A DNA stretch of 64,000 bases from Roseburia intestinalis L1-82 (GCF_900537995.1 NZ_LR027880.1:3627001-3691000), one strand, 5' to 3'. Positions 36,166-45,570 are shown, counted from the stretch's first letter. The notes: generated from the sequence alone by a model not told the origin. Numbers and translations: made by a program.

Positions 36166-36978
36166 TTACTGCGGAAACGGTAAAAAGAACCTGCACAGCA
36201 AAATAACCACAAAATACCCAATCACAAGCACATATGCTTTATGATCCACGCCTGCGTAACGCAGAGGTTTCATCTTGGTTCTGCCCTCGCCGCCATTGTA
36301 GCAGCGCGCCTCCATAGCCATCGCAAGGTCGTCTGCTCGACGGAACGCAGAGACGAATAACGGTACCAAAAGAGGAATCATGTTTTTCACTCTCAGTAAC
36401 AGATTTCCGCTCTCAAAGTCAGCACCTCTCGCCATCTGTGCCTTCATGATCTTGTCTGTCTCCTCGATGAGGATCGGGATAAAACGAAGTGCAATCGACA
36501 TCATCATCGCGATCGCATGAACCGGAACACCGATCTTTGATAACGGCATCAGTGATTTTTCCAGACCGTCCGTGAGCTGGTTTGGTGTCGTCGTAAGTGT
36601 CATGATCGAGGTTCCAAGGATCAGGTAGGTCAGACGGATCGCCATCAGAATCGCATTCTGTGCCCCCTCTGCCGTGATCTTAAAGATCCAGAATTTCACG
36701 ATCGGCGTACCAGGTGTCAGAAAAAGGTTGAATGCCGCCGTGATCAGCATCAGCACCACGATCGCCTTCAAGCCCTTTACCATAAACTTAAATGGAACTT
36801 TGGACGTTCTGATGCAGAAGATCAAAAATACAGTCGCAAACAGAAGTGCCGCAATCCCTTTAAAACAAAACAATGATATAATATAAATAAATGTAGCAAA
36901 CAGTTTTACGCGCGGGTCCAGTTTATGAATGACGGAATCCGCTGGATAATACTGGCCCAGTGTAATATCTCTTAACAT
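36166..36978 (-). CDS. ecfT: Energy-coupling factor transporter transmembrane protein EcfT
   Basis: Membrane scaffold of group II ECF vitamin/metal importers, 270 residues. It joins the two ATPases to interchangeable substrate-binding S proteins. About five or six hydrophobic helices are seen, with the coupling-helix motifs ARGADFESGN and a second Ala-Arg-rich segment MEARCYNGGEGRT. GGAGG six bases before ATG 36978 sets the start. It follows ecfA2 by 17 bp in one operon. No S-component gene is in the window, as expected for a shared module. Confidence 0.95.
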   Translation of the reverse strand: MLRDITLGQYYPADSVIHKLDPRVKLFATFIYIISLFCFKGIAALLFATVFLIFCIRTSKVPFKFMVKGLKAIVVLMLITAAFNLFLTPGTPIVKFWIFKITAEGAQNAILMAIRLTYLILGTSIMTLTTTPNQLTDGLEKSLMPLSKIGVPVHAIAMMMSIALRFIPILIEETDKIMKAQMARGADFESGNLLLRVKNMIPLLVPLFVSAFRRADDLAMAMEARCYNGGEGRTKMKPLRYAGVDHKAYVLVIGYFVVILLCRFFLPFPQ

Positions 36979-36995
36979 CTTCTTCCTCCGAACCG

Positions 36996-37874
36996 TTACA
37001 TATGAAAGTCTGTTTTTCCAGAATCTATTCCGGTCAGCGCCTCGAGCAGACAAGCTCTTGCCTCCGCCACCGTGGTTGCATCTGTATCCACATTCAGACC
37101 TTTTTCCTTCAGTTCATGCATCAGGTAAGTCACCTGCGGTGCTGCAAGTCCAACCGCCTCAAGTTCTTTGTAGTGGCGGAATACTTCTTTTGGCGCACCG
37201 TCTAACATCACACTGCCGTGATTCATCACGATAATACGCTCCACATATTTTGCGACGTCCTCCATGCTGTGCGATACTAAAATAACCGTAATACCGCGTT
37301 CCCTGTGCATCCGCTCCACAAGATCTAAGATCTCATCACGTCCTGCCGGATCAAGTCCCGCCGTCGGCTCATCTAAGATCAATACCTCCGGCTTCATGGC
37401 AAGCACGCCCGCAATCGCAACACGGCGTTTCTGTCCACCGGAAAGATCAAACGGAGACTGGTAATAAAGCTCCTCCGGCAGTCCGACACTCCGCAGCGCC
37501 TCAAATGCCCGAAGACCTGCCTCCTCTTTCGACAATCCCTGATTTTTCGGTCCGAAACACACGTCGTCAAAGATCGTTGTCTCAAACAACTGATGCTCCG
37601 GATACTGAAATACCAGCCCGACGCGGTTTCTCAATTCACGCAGGTCAAAATCATCTTCATAAATATCCTGACCATGAAAATAGATCGTCCCGGATGTCGC
37701 CTTCATCAGACCGTTCAAGTGCTGGATCAAGGTGGACTTTCCGGAACCGGTATGTCCGATCACGCCGATAAACTGTCCATCCTCGATCGTTAAATTTACA
37801 TCCTTTAACGCCTGGATCTGGTACGCAGTCCCTTCGCTGTATACATAATTCACTTTATCTAAAATAATTGACAT
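36996..37874 (-). CDS. ecfA2: ECF transporter ATP-binding protein EcfA2
   Basis: Second ATPase of the ECF module, 292 residues. Walker A is GHTGSGKST, the Q-loop FQYPEHQLFETTIFDDV, the signature LSGGQKRRVA and Walker B VLILDEPTAGLD. The sequence FQYPEHQLF is typical for EcfA2 and separates it from EcfA1. GAGG six bases before ATG 37874 supports that start rather than upstream Mets. The gap from ecfA1 (195 bp) is unusually long for this operon and contains a 40-bp duplication. Confidence 0.95.
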   Translation of the reverse strand: MSIILDKVNYVYSEGTAYQIQALKDVNLTIEDGQFIGVIGHTGSGKSTLIQHLNGLMKATSGTIYFHGQDIYEDDFDLRELRNRVGLVFQYPEHQLFETTIFDDVCFGPKNQGLSKEEAGLRAFEALRSVGLPEELYYQSPFDLSGGQKRRVAIAGVLAMKPEVLILDEPTAGLDPAGRDEILDLVERMHRERGITVILVSHSMEDVAKYVERIIVMNHGSVMLDGAPKEVFRHYKELEAVGLAAPQVTYLMHELKEKGLNVDTDATTVAEARACLLEALTGIDSGKTDFHM

Positions 37875-38000
37875 GTTCATCCTCATTTCTGGGGCACCCA
37901 CTGCAGAGCAGCACCCCAAAAGCCTTCCATTTTACTCAAAATCAGATGATCTTTTAAAAACATATAACCATAAAATGCCTGCTCTACTGATATTCCATCT

Positions 38001-38080
38001 CTGCGCTCCACATCATACACGTTCCACAATCATGCTATCATCGTGCTCCACATCATACACATTCCATGATCATGAATCGA
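38001..38080. repeat. 40-bp tandem duplication overlapping the end of ecfA1
   Basis: Units 38001-38040 and 38041-38080 share GCTCCACATCATACAC and ATCATG and differ at scattered positions. The second unit contains the ecfA1 stop codon (38070-38072), so the first looks like a duplicate of the 3' end of the gene. Confidence 0.7.
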
Positions 38081-38933
38081 TCTGTGCGATTCGCAGAATA
38101 TGCCCCACAAGTTCTTCCCGCGTCAGCACGCCAAGCGGAATATCAAGTCCAGACTGTCTGAGCAGGTCAGCAAGGATCGTAACCTGCGGTACATCCAGCC
38201 GGTATTCCTTTAACTTTCCGACCTGGGAAAAAATTTCGCGCGGTGTCCCCTGCATGACAACTTTCCCCTTGTCCATCACAATCACCTTATCTGCACCGAC
38301 GACTTCTTCCATATAATGTGTGATCAGAATGATCGTGACACCCTTTTTCTGATTGAGTTCATGCGCAGTGCGGATGACATCCGCTCTTCCGTTTGGGTCA
38401 AGCATTGCGGTCGGCTCGTCTAACACGATGCACTTTGGCTCCATCGCTACGACACCCGCGATCGCAACGCGCTGTTTCTGACCTCCGGAAAGTTTGTTTG
38501 GCGAATGATGACGGTATTTTAACATACCGACTGCCTTTAAACTCTCCTCCACACGCTGCCAGATCTCATCGGTCGGCACACCGATATTTTCCGGTCCGAA
38601 TCCGACATCCTCCTCCACTACACTGGCAATGATCTGATTGTCCGGATTCTGGAAAACCATTCCGGCGGTCTTTCGCACCGGAATGACATTCTCCTCTTTT
38701 GAAACATCCATGCCGTCCACAAAAAGACTACCCTCGGACGGGGCTAACAGTGCATTGATATGCTTTGCAAGCGTAGATTTACCGGAACCGTTATGTCCTA
38801 AAATTGCGATAAAATCTCCCTGCTTCACATCGAGATCCACATGATCTAAGGCAGTCTGGATCGACTCTACGTTTCCCTCTTCATCACGTCTGATATATTC
38901 ATGCACAAGCTGTTTTGCCTTAATAATTCCCAT
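38070..38933 (-). CDS. ecfA1: ECF transporter ATP-binding protein EcfA1
   Basis: First ATPase of the ECF module, 287 residues, cytoplasmic and membrane-attached through EcfT. Walker [11 protein letters not shown]-loop [17 protein letters not shown] (typical EcfA1), signature [12 protein letters not shown] and Walker [18 protein letters not shown] about ten bases before ATG 38933. It heads the transporter genes; upstream is trmL, not rplQ as in many Firmicutes. With EcfA2 and EcfT it energises uptake of vitamins or metals bound by S components encoded elsewhere. Confidence 0.95.
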   Translation of the reverse strand: MGIIKAKQLVHEYIRRDEEGNVESIQTALDHVDLDVKQGDFIAILGHNGSGKSTLAKHINALLAPSEGSLFVDGMDVSKEENVIPVRKTAGMVFQNPDNQIIASVVEEDVGFGPENIGVPTDEIWQRVEESLKAVGMLKYRHHSPNKLSGGQKQRVAIAGVVAMEPKCIVLDEPTAMLDPNGRADVIRTAHELNQKKGVTIILITHYMEEVVGADKVIVMDKGKVVMQGTPREIFSQVGKLKEYRLDVPQVTILADLLRQSGLDIPLGVLTREELVGHILRIAQIDS

Positions 38934-38954
38934 CTGTTTTTATTCCTTCCCGTA

Positions 38955-39458
38955 TCAGTCATCCCAGCGCAGTCTGTGCAGTTCTCCCTGCAGCTTCATA
39001 TGGTCAAACTGATTCTGTCTGAGTGCCTCATAGAGCACGATCGCAACGGAATTTGACAGGTTCAGTGAACGTGTCTCCCCGATCATCGGGATCCGCACAC
39101 AGGTATCCGGATTGGCTTTTAAGATCTCCTCCGGGATTCCTGCACTCTCTTTTCCAAACATAATATAGCAGTCCGGCTCGTAGGAAACCTCTGTGTATAC
39201 ATGGCGTCCCTTTGTCGTTGCCATATAGATCTTTGCACCCGGATTTTTCTCACAGAAATCATCCCAGTTCACATAGGTCGTCACATCAAGCTCACTCCAG
39301 TAATCCATCCCGGCACGCTTGATCGATTTTTCATCAAGATGAAATCCAAGCGGTTCGATCAGATGGAGCCTTGTCCCTGTTGCGACACAGGTTCTTCCGA
39401 TATTTCCGGTATTTGCCGGGATCTCCGGCTCATATAAAACAATATTTAACTTTGCCAT
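38955..39458 (-). CDS. trmL: tRNA (cytidine/uridine(34)-2'-O)-methyltransferase TrmL
   Basis: SPOUT-fold methyltransferase of 167 residues that methylates the wobble ribose of leucine tRNAs. The knot motifs are visible: EIPANTGNIGRTC at the N-terminus, IMFGKESAGIP in the middle and LNLSNSVAIVLYEALRQ at the end. GAGG six bases before ATG 39458 sets the start. It precedes ecfA1 by about 20 bp and may be cotranscribed. Confidence 0.93.
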   Translation of the reverse strand: MAKLNIVLYEPEIPANTGNIGRTCVATGTRLHLIEPLGFHLDEKSIKRAGMDYWSELDVTTYVNWDDFCEKNPGAKIYMATTKGRHVYTEVSYEPDCYIMFGKESAGIPEEILKANPDTCVRIPMIGETRSLNLSNSVAIVLYEALRQNQFDHMKLQGELHRLRWDD

Positions 39459-39515
39459 AATAATCCTCATTTCCAGGCAGTCTGCCAAACAGACCACAAT
39501 ATGAAAAATAAGCTG

Positions 39516-40697
39516 TCATGCCTGTTTTTCACCCTGTTTTCTCAGCCCTGTAATAAATGCCTCCATGCGGTTCATCGCCTCTTTTAAATTCTCCAGCGAA
39601 TACGCATAGGAAATACGGATAAATCCTTCCCCGCAGTCTCCGAATGCCGTTCCCGGAACGACTGCAAGCTTCTCTGTATTTAAAAGCTCCGTGGCGAACT
39701 GCTCGGATGTCATACCGAATTCGCTGATGCATGGGAACACATAAAATGCTCCAAACGGCTCGAAACAGGATAATCCCATCTCCTTAAAACGGTGCAGCAG
39801 ATAGCGGCGTCTTCCGTTGTATTCCTCACGCATCTGTGCCACATCCTCATCACCGTTTTTTAATGCCTCCACGCCTGCGTACTGGCTGGTGGACGGTGCA
39901 CACATGATCGCAAACTGGTGGATCTTTAACATCTGCTCAATGATCACACGCGGTCCACATGCATAGCCGAGACGCCATCCTGTCATGGCATGTGATTTGG
40001 AAAAACCGTTGATCACGATCGTTCTCTCCCACATTCCCGGCAGAGACGCAATCGTCACATGTTTCTCAAGGTAGGTAAGCTCTGAATAGATCTCGTCACT
40101 CAATACAAAAATATCATGTTTTTTGATCACTTCCGCGATTTTTTCAAGATCTGATTTTTCCATGATTGCCCCGGTTGGATTGTTCGGGAACGGAAGTACC
40201 AAAAGCTTTGTCTTTGGCGTGATCGCAGCCTCTAACTCTTCTGCAGTCAGACGAAATTCGTTTTCTGCCTTTAACTCGATCACGACCGGTACTCCGCCTG
40301 CTAAAACAGCACACGGCACATAGGACACATAACTCGGCTGTGGGATCAAAACCTCATCCCCCGGATCTAACATAGCACGCATTGCCGCATCGATTGCTTC
40401 ACTGCCTCCGATCGTCACCATGATCTCATGATCCACGTCATAAGATATCCCGTAATGACGGTTCAGATAACGGTCGATCTCTGTCTTTAACTCTTTTAAA
40501 CCTGCATTTGAGGTATAATGTGTTTTTCCTTTTTCCAGGGAATAAATACCCTCGTCGCGGATATGCCACGGCGTATCAAAATCCGGCTCGCCGACACCAA
40601 GGGAGATTGCGTCCTTCATCTCATGTACCACATCGAAGAACTTACGGATCCCGGACGGCTGGATCGTTGTAATTGTTTTATTTAATGGATCTCTCAT
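39516..40697 (-). CDS. Class I/II PLP-dependent aminotransferase
   Basis: Cytoplasmic aminotransferase of 393 residues with fold type I. The PLP lysine is in NGFSKSHAMTGWRLGY, the cofactor Asp in LSDEIYSELTY, the Asn in FPNNPTGA, and the C-terminal substrate Arg in FIRISYAYS. It resembles the PatA/AspC subgroup acting on aromatic or acidic amino acids, but the substrate cannot be fixed. It starts one base after the stop of the Lrp-type regulator gene, so the two form a tight operon and the regulator may respond to the amino acid concerned. Confidence 0.92.
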   Translation of the reverse strand: MRDPLNKTITTIQPSGIRKFFDVVHEMKDAISLGVGEPDFDTPWHIRDEGIYSLEKGKTHYTSNAGLKELKTEIDRYLNRHYGISYDVDHEIMVTIGGSEAIDAAMRAMLDPGDEVLIPQPSYVSYVPCAVLAGGVPVVIELKAENEFRLTAEELEAAITPKTKLLVLPFPNNPTGAIMEKSDLEKIAEVIKKHDIFVLSDEIYSELTYLEKHVTIASLPGMWERTIVINGFSKSHAMTGWRLGYACGPRVIIEQMLKIHQFAIMCAPSTSQYAGVEALKNGDEDVAQMREEYNGRRRYLLHRFKEMGLSCFEPFGAFYVFPCISEFGMTSEQFATELLNTEKLAVVPGTAFGDCGEGFIRISYAYSLENLKEAMNRMEAFITGLRKQGEKQA

Positions 40698-40698
40698 A

Positions 40699-41175
40699 TT
40701 ACATCTCTATCCTTTCATCTTTTGCCGGTTCTGCCATAACGGTTCCGTGATCTTTGTATTTTTTCAGAATAAAATTCGTCTTTGTACTTAAAACAGAATC
40801 AAGCGGTGAAAGTTTATTGGAAACAAACTGGGAAACCTCACGCAGTGTCTTTCCCTCGATCGTTACCATAAAATCAAATCCGCCGGAGATCAGATAAACG
40901 GAATTTACTTCCGGATAGTTGTAAATGCGCTCTGCCACCTTGTCAAATCCCATTCCGCGCTGTGGTGTGACACGCACCTCGATTAAAGCTGTCACCTTTT
41001 CAATTCCCGCCTTATCCCAGTCGATCAGGGTATGGTATCCGCAGATAATATGCTCCTCTTCCATTTTCTGAAGCTCATTTACCACGGCTGCCTCATCTAC
41101 ACCTAAAATAATTGCCAGTTCCTTTAAATCAATTCTGCTGTTCTTCTCTATAAAAGTTAAAATCTTTTCACGCAT
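40699..41175 (-). CDS. Lrp/AsnC-family regulator
   Basis: Transcription factor of 158 residues. An N-terminal winged helix-turn-helix (about 1-55: IDLKELAIILGVDEAAVVNEL) is followed by a RAM ligand-binding domain (about 65-145: TALIEVRVTPQRG, VYLISGGFDFMVTIEGK). Lrp-type proteins form octamers that sense amino acids. GGAGG and AGGATT lie upstream of ATG 41175; the alternative ATG at 41193 overlaps the ribosome-binding site. It leads the operon with the aminotransferase, which supports control of amino acid metabolism. Confidence 0.9.
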   Translation of the reverse strand: MREKILTFIEKNSRIDLKELAIILGVDEAAVVNELQKMEEEHIICGYHTLIDWDKAGIEKVTALIEVRVTPQRGMGFDKVAERIYNYPEVNSVYLISGGFDFMVTIEGKTLREVSQFVSNKLSPLDSVLSTKTNFILKKYKDHGTVMAEPAKDERIEM

Positions 41176-41295
41176 GATAATCCTATCCTCCATAATTTGT
41201 ACTCTTTTGAGCACTGCTTTAATCCATAACAACAGATCTGCCCGCTAAACGAAACTTGCAGTCTGTTTTTGTGTGAAAAATCTGATTTTCACACA

Positions 41296-42279
41296 TTATA
41301 CAACTTTATATAATTCGTCCGTCTTCGGCGGCTCTAAAAACCGTCTCTCATCCTCATTTAATAAAACTCTGTCATTTCCGGCTGTTGCTTTTCCGATAAT
41401 TGTTGCCGGTATTCCTGCTTTTTTCAGTTCATTTACCAGCAGATTGCCATCGGCTGCTGCCATCAGCATAGAACCGCTTGAGATCAGTTCATATGGGTTG
41501 ATTCCGAAAAATTCACAGATCTCGATTGTTTCCTGACGAACGGGAATCTTTTTTAAATCGATTTCAAGTCCGACGCCAGATGCTTCTGCCATTTCCCAGA
41601 GTGCACCAAAGATACCGCCCTCTGTGACGTCATGCATAGCACTAACGCCAGACCGAACGGCGACTGCAGCCTCTGAAAGCACGGATAAATATACATCCAG
41701 TTTTTTCGCATTTTCGATAAATGGTGCAGAAAATCTTGTTAAAAGATCTTTTTCTTTTTCCTTTGCAATGATGGAGGTTCCCTCGATCCCGATCCACTTT
41801 GTCACAAGAATATCCATGCCCGGCTTTGCCCCTCCGGTAGAGATCAGGCATCCGTCTTTTACTTTGCCGACACCACAAACGGAAATAACCGGCTGGTTGA
41901 CAACTGCCGTGATCTCCGTATGACCGCCCATGACCTGCACGCCTGCCTTTGCACATGCAGCTTCTACCTGCTGCATCATCTCTCTTAGATCAGGCTCTTC
42001 AATCTCCGGTGGAAGCAAGACAGTAAGCAGAACGCCGACCGGCTCTGCCCCGGCACTGGCAAGATCATTTGCCGTAATCTGGATTGCAAGTGTACCGATA
42101 TCCTGTGCCGTTCCTGTGATCGGATCTGTTGACATCACAAGTGTCTCATCCTCTGCCAGCTTGACCGCCGCGCAGTCCTCTCCCACACCGGCGCCTAAGA
42201 CAACCTCCGGTCTTTTGGTATGTATCTGTTTAAATACGGAGCGTTTGAGCACATTCTCCGGTACTTTTCCAATCTTCAT
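41296..42279 (-). CDS. AIR synthase-related (HypE/ThiL-like) protein
   Basis: ATP-binding protein of 327 residues with the two AIRS domains of the PurM/HypE/SelD/ThiL superfamily. Visible are GAGVGEDCAAV and STDPITGTAQDIG near the N-terminus, ANDLASAGAEP, VMGGHTEIT, and in the second half MHDVTEGGIFGALWEM. There is no C-terminal PRICGC tail, so it is not a normal HypE carbamoyl-dehydrating enzyme; no hyp genes are nearby. No SelD Cys/Sec motif is present. GGAG six bases before ATG 42279. The reaction is unknown; cytoplasmic metabolic enzyme is the safest call. Confidence 0.8.
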   Translation of the reverse strand: MKIGKVPENVLKRSVFKQIHTKRPEVVLGAGVGEDCAAVKLAEDETLVMSTDPITGTAQDIGTLAIQITANDLASAGAEPVGVLLTVLLPPEIEEPDLREMMQQVEAACAKAGVQVMGGHTEITAVVNQPVISVCGVGKVKDGCLISTGGAKPGMDILVTKWIGIEGTSIIAKEKEKDLLTRFSAPFIENAKKLDVYLSVLSEAAVAVRSGVSAMHDVTEGGIFGALWEMAEASGVGLEIDLKKIPVRQETIEICEFFGINPYELISSGSMLMAAADGNLLVNELKKAGIPATIIGKATAGNDRVLLNEDERRFLEPPKTDELYKVV

Positions 42280-42307
42280 CGCAAACTCCATTCCTGTTTA
42301 TAGTTAT

Positions 42308-42331
42308 AGGCTGTCTCTTACGAGGCAGCCT
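42308..42331. terminator. Short hairpin between VanW and AIR-synthase-like genes
   Basis: AGGCTGTCTC and GAGGCAGCCT pair (one wobble) around TTAC. A T-rich run (CTTTTTGTTTCTT) follows on the plus strand only, although both neighbours are on the minus strand. It may still end the VanW transcript, with A-rich sequence upstream of the stem. Confidence 0.5.
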
Positions 42332-42352
42332 CTTTTTGTTTCTTATAATAAA

Positions 42353-43897
42353 TTACTGACCATTTCCACCGTTATCTCCGCTGACGTCCACCTGTCCGTC
42401 TCCGACAATTGCCTGTTCCTCTGCAGACTGGTTCTCTGCCGGCTGTTCCGGTGTGGCTGCTGCCGCTGCAGTAAACTGGGCAACTGCGGCATAGATCGTT
42501 CCTTCATCACCGGTCGCCAACGCCGCACCGATTGTCGCTGATGCATTCGGATCTTCCGATGCCGTTCCAACGTTTACGATCTTTGGTGATGCCTTATAAG
42601 TACTCTTATTAAATACTTCGCGGCTCTCTTCGACACCATTTACCGTAACGACTTTCCAGAGCTGTGCCACATATCCGACATGTTTTCCCTGGGATACACT
42701 CATAGTTCCCACCGGATCTCCGGTTGCAACAAACTGTGTGCCCGGATCCTGTTCTGATACAACTTCACTCTCATATGTCACCTTACGGTTTGCAGGTCTT
42801 GTCTCTTCCCCGTAAATATTGAAGTAAACATTTTTTCCTGAAGTATATCCTTCAATATAGATCGGTACGTCCTGATTATTGACAAATTTTAAATCCTTGT
42901 AATCGCCTGCGATCGCAGCATCCATGGATGGTTTGACATAGGTAACGATCATAGAATGGTTCGAACGCTCGGTAACTTCAAGTTCCGCTAAAATAACTGC
43001 ATTATATAATGTTGTGGAAACCTGGCAGACGCCACCGCCATAGGACTGTACGGTCTGTCCATTTTCATAGGCTCCGGCCAGTTCATACCCATTGGCTGCA
43101 TCTAACGGTCCGATCGTCTCATAAACAGAAAACTCTTCTCCCGGATATAAAACAGTTCCATTGATCTTGCCTGCTGCCGTTGCAATATTGTCACAGCGGT
43201 TCTGGGTAGAAGAACTGTAATTCGTATTGAATCCACCGAGCAAATCTTTTACCTTAGAAAGCTCTTCCTCGCTTCCCTTCGGCTCCACGATCTCTGCTGT
43301 AAGTTCAATATTTCCACCCTGTCCGTCCCAGTCGTTACTGACGTAATTTTCGATCGCTGCAATCGACTTTTCTACGTTGACTTCAACACCCTGTGACCCT
43401 TTGATGATCTTAAATGTTCCATTTTCACGCACCAGACCATTGTCCACTGCCTTCTGATCGAGCTCATCCGCTTTCTCGGCAAGCAGTTCTGATACTGTAT
43501 CATGATCTACGTTCAACACCATATCAATGACAACACTGCCATTTTCAAGGTCTTTCTTATCTTTGTATTTTTTAATCAGATTGCCGCTTTTTCCGACATC
43601 CATCGCCTCTGAAACAACATTCATATCGGTAAACTCGAGTGCCAGATCCGATGCCTTTACCTGCGTACTATGCTCTCCTGCAGTCAGTGTAAATACAGCT
43701 TCCCCTGCATTATTTACATAATCAGTCACTGCATTCAAAGCTTCCTGCTCTGTCATACCGCCGACATCAATATTGCCAATATAAACTCCCTGCGCAATAC
43801 GGTCTGTGTCTTCCGCTTTTGCCTGCGTCGGATTTAAAATAGCGCCAAATGCCACGGCTAACCCCAGAGCTGCTAATATTTTACCTGTTTTTTTCAT
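42353..43897 (-). CDS. Exported VanW-family protein
   Basis: Surface protein of 514 residues. The signal peptide is 1-28 (LAALGLAVAFGAILNPTQAKA-ED). Residues about 35-210 form two peptidoglycan-binding-type (YoaR/PG_binding_4) domains. The VanW domain covers about 215-360 with YPGEEFSVYETIGPLD and GGGVCQVSTTLYNAV. A G5-like strand region (about 365-450) and a low-complexity Ala/Gln/Glu tail end the protein. VanW proteins occur in glycopeptide-resistance clusters, but this architecture is common in Clostridia without resistance and no van genes are present. A wall-associated role is inferred. Confidence 0.9.
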   Translation of the reverse strand: MKKTGKILAALGLAVAFGAILNPTQAKAEDTDRIAQGVYIGNIDVGGMTEQEALNAVTDYVNNAGEAVFTLTAGEHSTQVKASDLALEFTDMNVVSEAMDVGKSGNLIKKYKDKKDLENGSVVIDMVLNVDHDTVSELLAEKADELDQKAVDNGLVRENGTFKIIKGSQGVEVNVEKSIAAIENYVSNDWDGQGGNIELTAEIVEPKGSEEELSKVKDLLGGFNTNYSSSTQNRCDNIATAAGKINGTVLYPGEEFSVYETIGPLDAANGYELAGAYENGQTVQSYGGGVCQVSTTLYNAVILAELEVTERSNHSMIVTYVKPSMDAAIAGDYKDLKFVNNQDVPIYIEGYTSGKNVYFNIYGEETRPANRKVTYESEVVSEQDPGTQFVATGDPVGTMSVSQGKHVGYVAQLWKVVTVNGVEESREVFNKSTYKASPKIVNVGTASEDPNASATIGAALATGDEGTIYAAVAQFTAAAAATPEQPAENQSAEEQAIVGDGQVDVSGDNGGNGQ

Positions 43898-44036
43898 CTT
43901 TTCCCTCTGAAACTATTACTTTTGCTGAATCTTTGCTGTTCATTTTATCACAACTGCCCTCTTTTTCAAGGTGCATTACCACGAATATATTTGACTGTTT
44001 GCCCTGTTTTTAGTATATTTTACATGAACAGATTTA

Positions 44037-44141
44037 TTACAACAGTGCCGCAAGTACAGTCGTAAGCAGCATCGTTCCAACCAGAATGATCACAACTGCT
44101 GCAAGTACTTTTTTATTTTTCTTTTTACTGAAATCATACAT
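44037..44141 (-). CDS. 34-residue single-helix membrane peptide
   Basis: Short gene: ATG 44141 to TAA 44037, 34 residues. The N-terminus MYDFSKKKNKK is strongly basic and is followed by a hydrophobic helix of about 22 residues (VLAAVVIILVGTMLLTTVL). GGAGG nine bases before the ATG is a strong ribosome-binding site. The shape fits a type-II single-span micropeptide with its positive end inside. It lies alone between VanW (upstream region) and the divergent gene at 44189. I recall similar peptides in Lachnospiraceae but cannot name a family. Confidence 0.65.
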   Translation of the reverse strand: MYDFSKKKNKKVLAAVVIILVGTMLLTTVLAALL

Positions 44142-44188
44142 ATAAATGTACCTCCATTTCAAAAAACACGGCACGGAAAGGATTTCAC

Positions 44189-44815
44189 ATGCCATTTTTA
44201 GGTTTATTCATTGCAGTTGTCTGCCTGTTCACATTTTTCCGTAAACGTTCAAACCGCTCCCAGGAGAACGTAACTGACCGCTTCTGGAAAAGGGAATCCA
44301 TCGCAAACAACACCCGCCTACAGGATTTAAGCGGACTCCCCTATATTACCATACCTTTTGACAAATTTCCAATAGGTATGTACGAAAATGATTTATTAAA
44401 AAATTATGAAAATACCCTGCAGACGCTTTCCGGGCAAAAGATCGTCAATTTCGGCACACAGACCAATACTGATCTGAAGATCACTTACGGTACTGCCAGT
44501 CTCCCTGCCCTGACGGAATACGAACAAAATTTTACCACACTCTGTCAGACGCTTACCGCCTATGCCGGACAGCTTTTCGAACTCGGTCATACCGATGATG
44601 CCCGTACAATTTTAGAATATGGTATCAGTATCGGCTCCGACTTAAGCCAGAATTATCTGCTTTTAGCTAAGATCTATCAGTCTTCCGGCGAAAACGGACG
44701 GATCCGGGAACTCCTTGCATCCGCAGAACAGCTTGATTCTCTGATGAAACGTTCGATCGTAGAAAAACTGACCGCCATGCTCCCGGAAGATACCGCAAAT
44801 ACGCCGGTACAATGA
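44189..44815 (+). CDS. Membrane-anchored protein with TPR-like helices
   Basis: Protein of 208 residues, not recognised. It begins with a short membrane helix (FLGLFIAVVCLFTFF) followed by RKRSNRS, so the bulk should lie in the cytosol. The C-terminal half is helical with TPR-like spacing (AGQLFELGHTDDARTILEYG, then NYLLLAKIYQSSGENGRIRELL). AAGGA precedes the ATG by about 11 bases. It is divergent from the 34-residue peptide gene (48 bp apart), so both may be controlled together. It converges on the exonuclease gene. A scaffold role is possible. Confidence 0.7.
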   Translation: MPFLGLFIAVVCLFTFFRKRSNRSQENVTDRFWKRESIANNTRLQDLSGLPYITIPFDKFPIGMYENDLLKNYENTLQTLSGQKIVNFGTQTNTDLKITYGTASLPALTEYEQNFTTLCQTLTAYAGQLFELGHTDDARTILEYGISIGSDLSQNYLLLAKIYQSSGENGRIRELLASAEQLDSLMKRSIVEKLTAMLPEDTANTPVQ

Positions 44816-44862
44816 TCCGTATCATGCTTCATAGACATCCGGCTCGTTCCACACATAATATT

Positions 44863-45570
44863 TTATGGCATTTTCCCATAGGTGGCGATCAGCCGATCCG
44901 TCAGTCTTGATGCCTCGCTCCTTGTCATCTCCGGGAAATTTTCCGGCAGTTTGATCTGATAATGCGCCGCATATTCTCTTAAGTATTTTATCTGCCGTGC
45001 CGTTGCCGGCGTCTGTTTTTTCGCTTTATAAAGAAGCGGCTTTGGCATGAAATCTCCGGCAGATTCCTCCTCGTATCGTTCCCTGAGTGCCTCGTAAATC
45101 TGCCATGTTTCATATGCATCGTCAAATGCACGATGGGCATTTTCTCTTTTTACCCCAAAGTAGGCACACAGGCTTTCCAGATCCTTTTTCTGCTCTTTCG
45201 GCAAAAATTTCCTTGCAAGTTTTAATGTATCAACCGCACTCCGTTCCAATGGCATATTATGATTTACCGCCCACTGCTTTAAAAATCCATAATCAAAAAT
45301 CACATTCTGCCCAACGATGATATCCTCTCCGATAAATTCAAAGAACTGCCGCATTGCCTCTTCTTTTTCCATGCCGCCCTGCACCATCGCCTCCGTGATC
45401 CCGGTAAGTTCAGTTACTTTTTCCGGTATCTTTACGTTCTGGCATAAAATTGCACCAAATTTATCGACCGCCTGATGGTTCCGGACTCTGACTGCCCCTA
45501 CTTCTAAAATATGATCGGTCTTTGCATTCAGACCTGTCATTTCAAGATCAATGACTACATAATCCTGCAT
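44863..45570 (-). CDS. DnaQ-like DEDDh 3'-5' exonuclease
   Basis: Exonuclease of 235 residues of the PolC/epsilon type. Catalytic residues are in YVVIDLEMTGL (Asp, Glu), NVIFDYGFLK (Asp) and HRAFDDAYE (His, Asp), giving DEDDh. The C-terminal 50 residues carry a basic helix-rich tail (TPATARQIKYLREYA), seen in related Firmicute proteins. GGAGG six bases before ATG 45570. The start overlaps the end of the radical SAM gene by 23 bp, so the two are coupled. It could proofread or trim DNA or RNA; no polymerase is fused. Confidence 0.88.
   Translation of the reverse strand: MQDYVVIDLEMTGLNAKTDHILEVGAVRVRNHQAVDKFGAILCQNVKIPEKVTELTGITEAMVQGGMEKEEAMRQFFEFIGEDIIVGQNVIFDYGFLKQWAVNHNMPLERSAVDTLKLARKFLPKEQKKDLESLCAYFGVKRENAHRAFDDAYETWQIYEALRERYEEESAGDFMPKPLLYKAKKQTPATARQIKYLREYAAHYQIKLPENFPEMTRSEASRLTDRLIATYGKMP

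Noticed and set aside
36166..38933. Riboswitch or S-component gene for the ECF transporter
   Set aside because: The upstream gap before ecfA1 is only about 20 bp after trmL, and no S-component-like membrane gene lies in the window.
42353..43897. Vancomycin-resistance gene
   Set aside because: VanW-domain proteins of this architecture are common in Clostridia; no vanH, vanA/B, vanX or vanRS is nearby.
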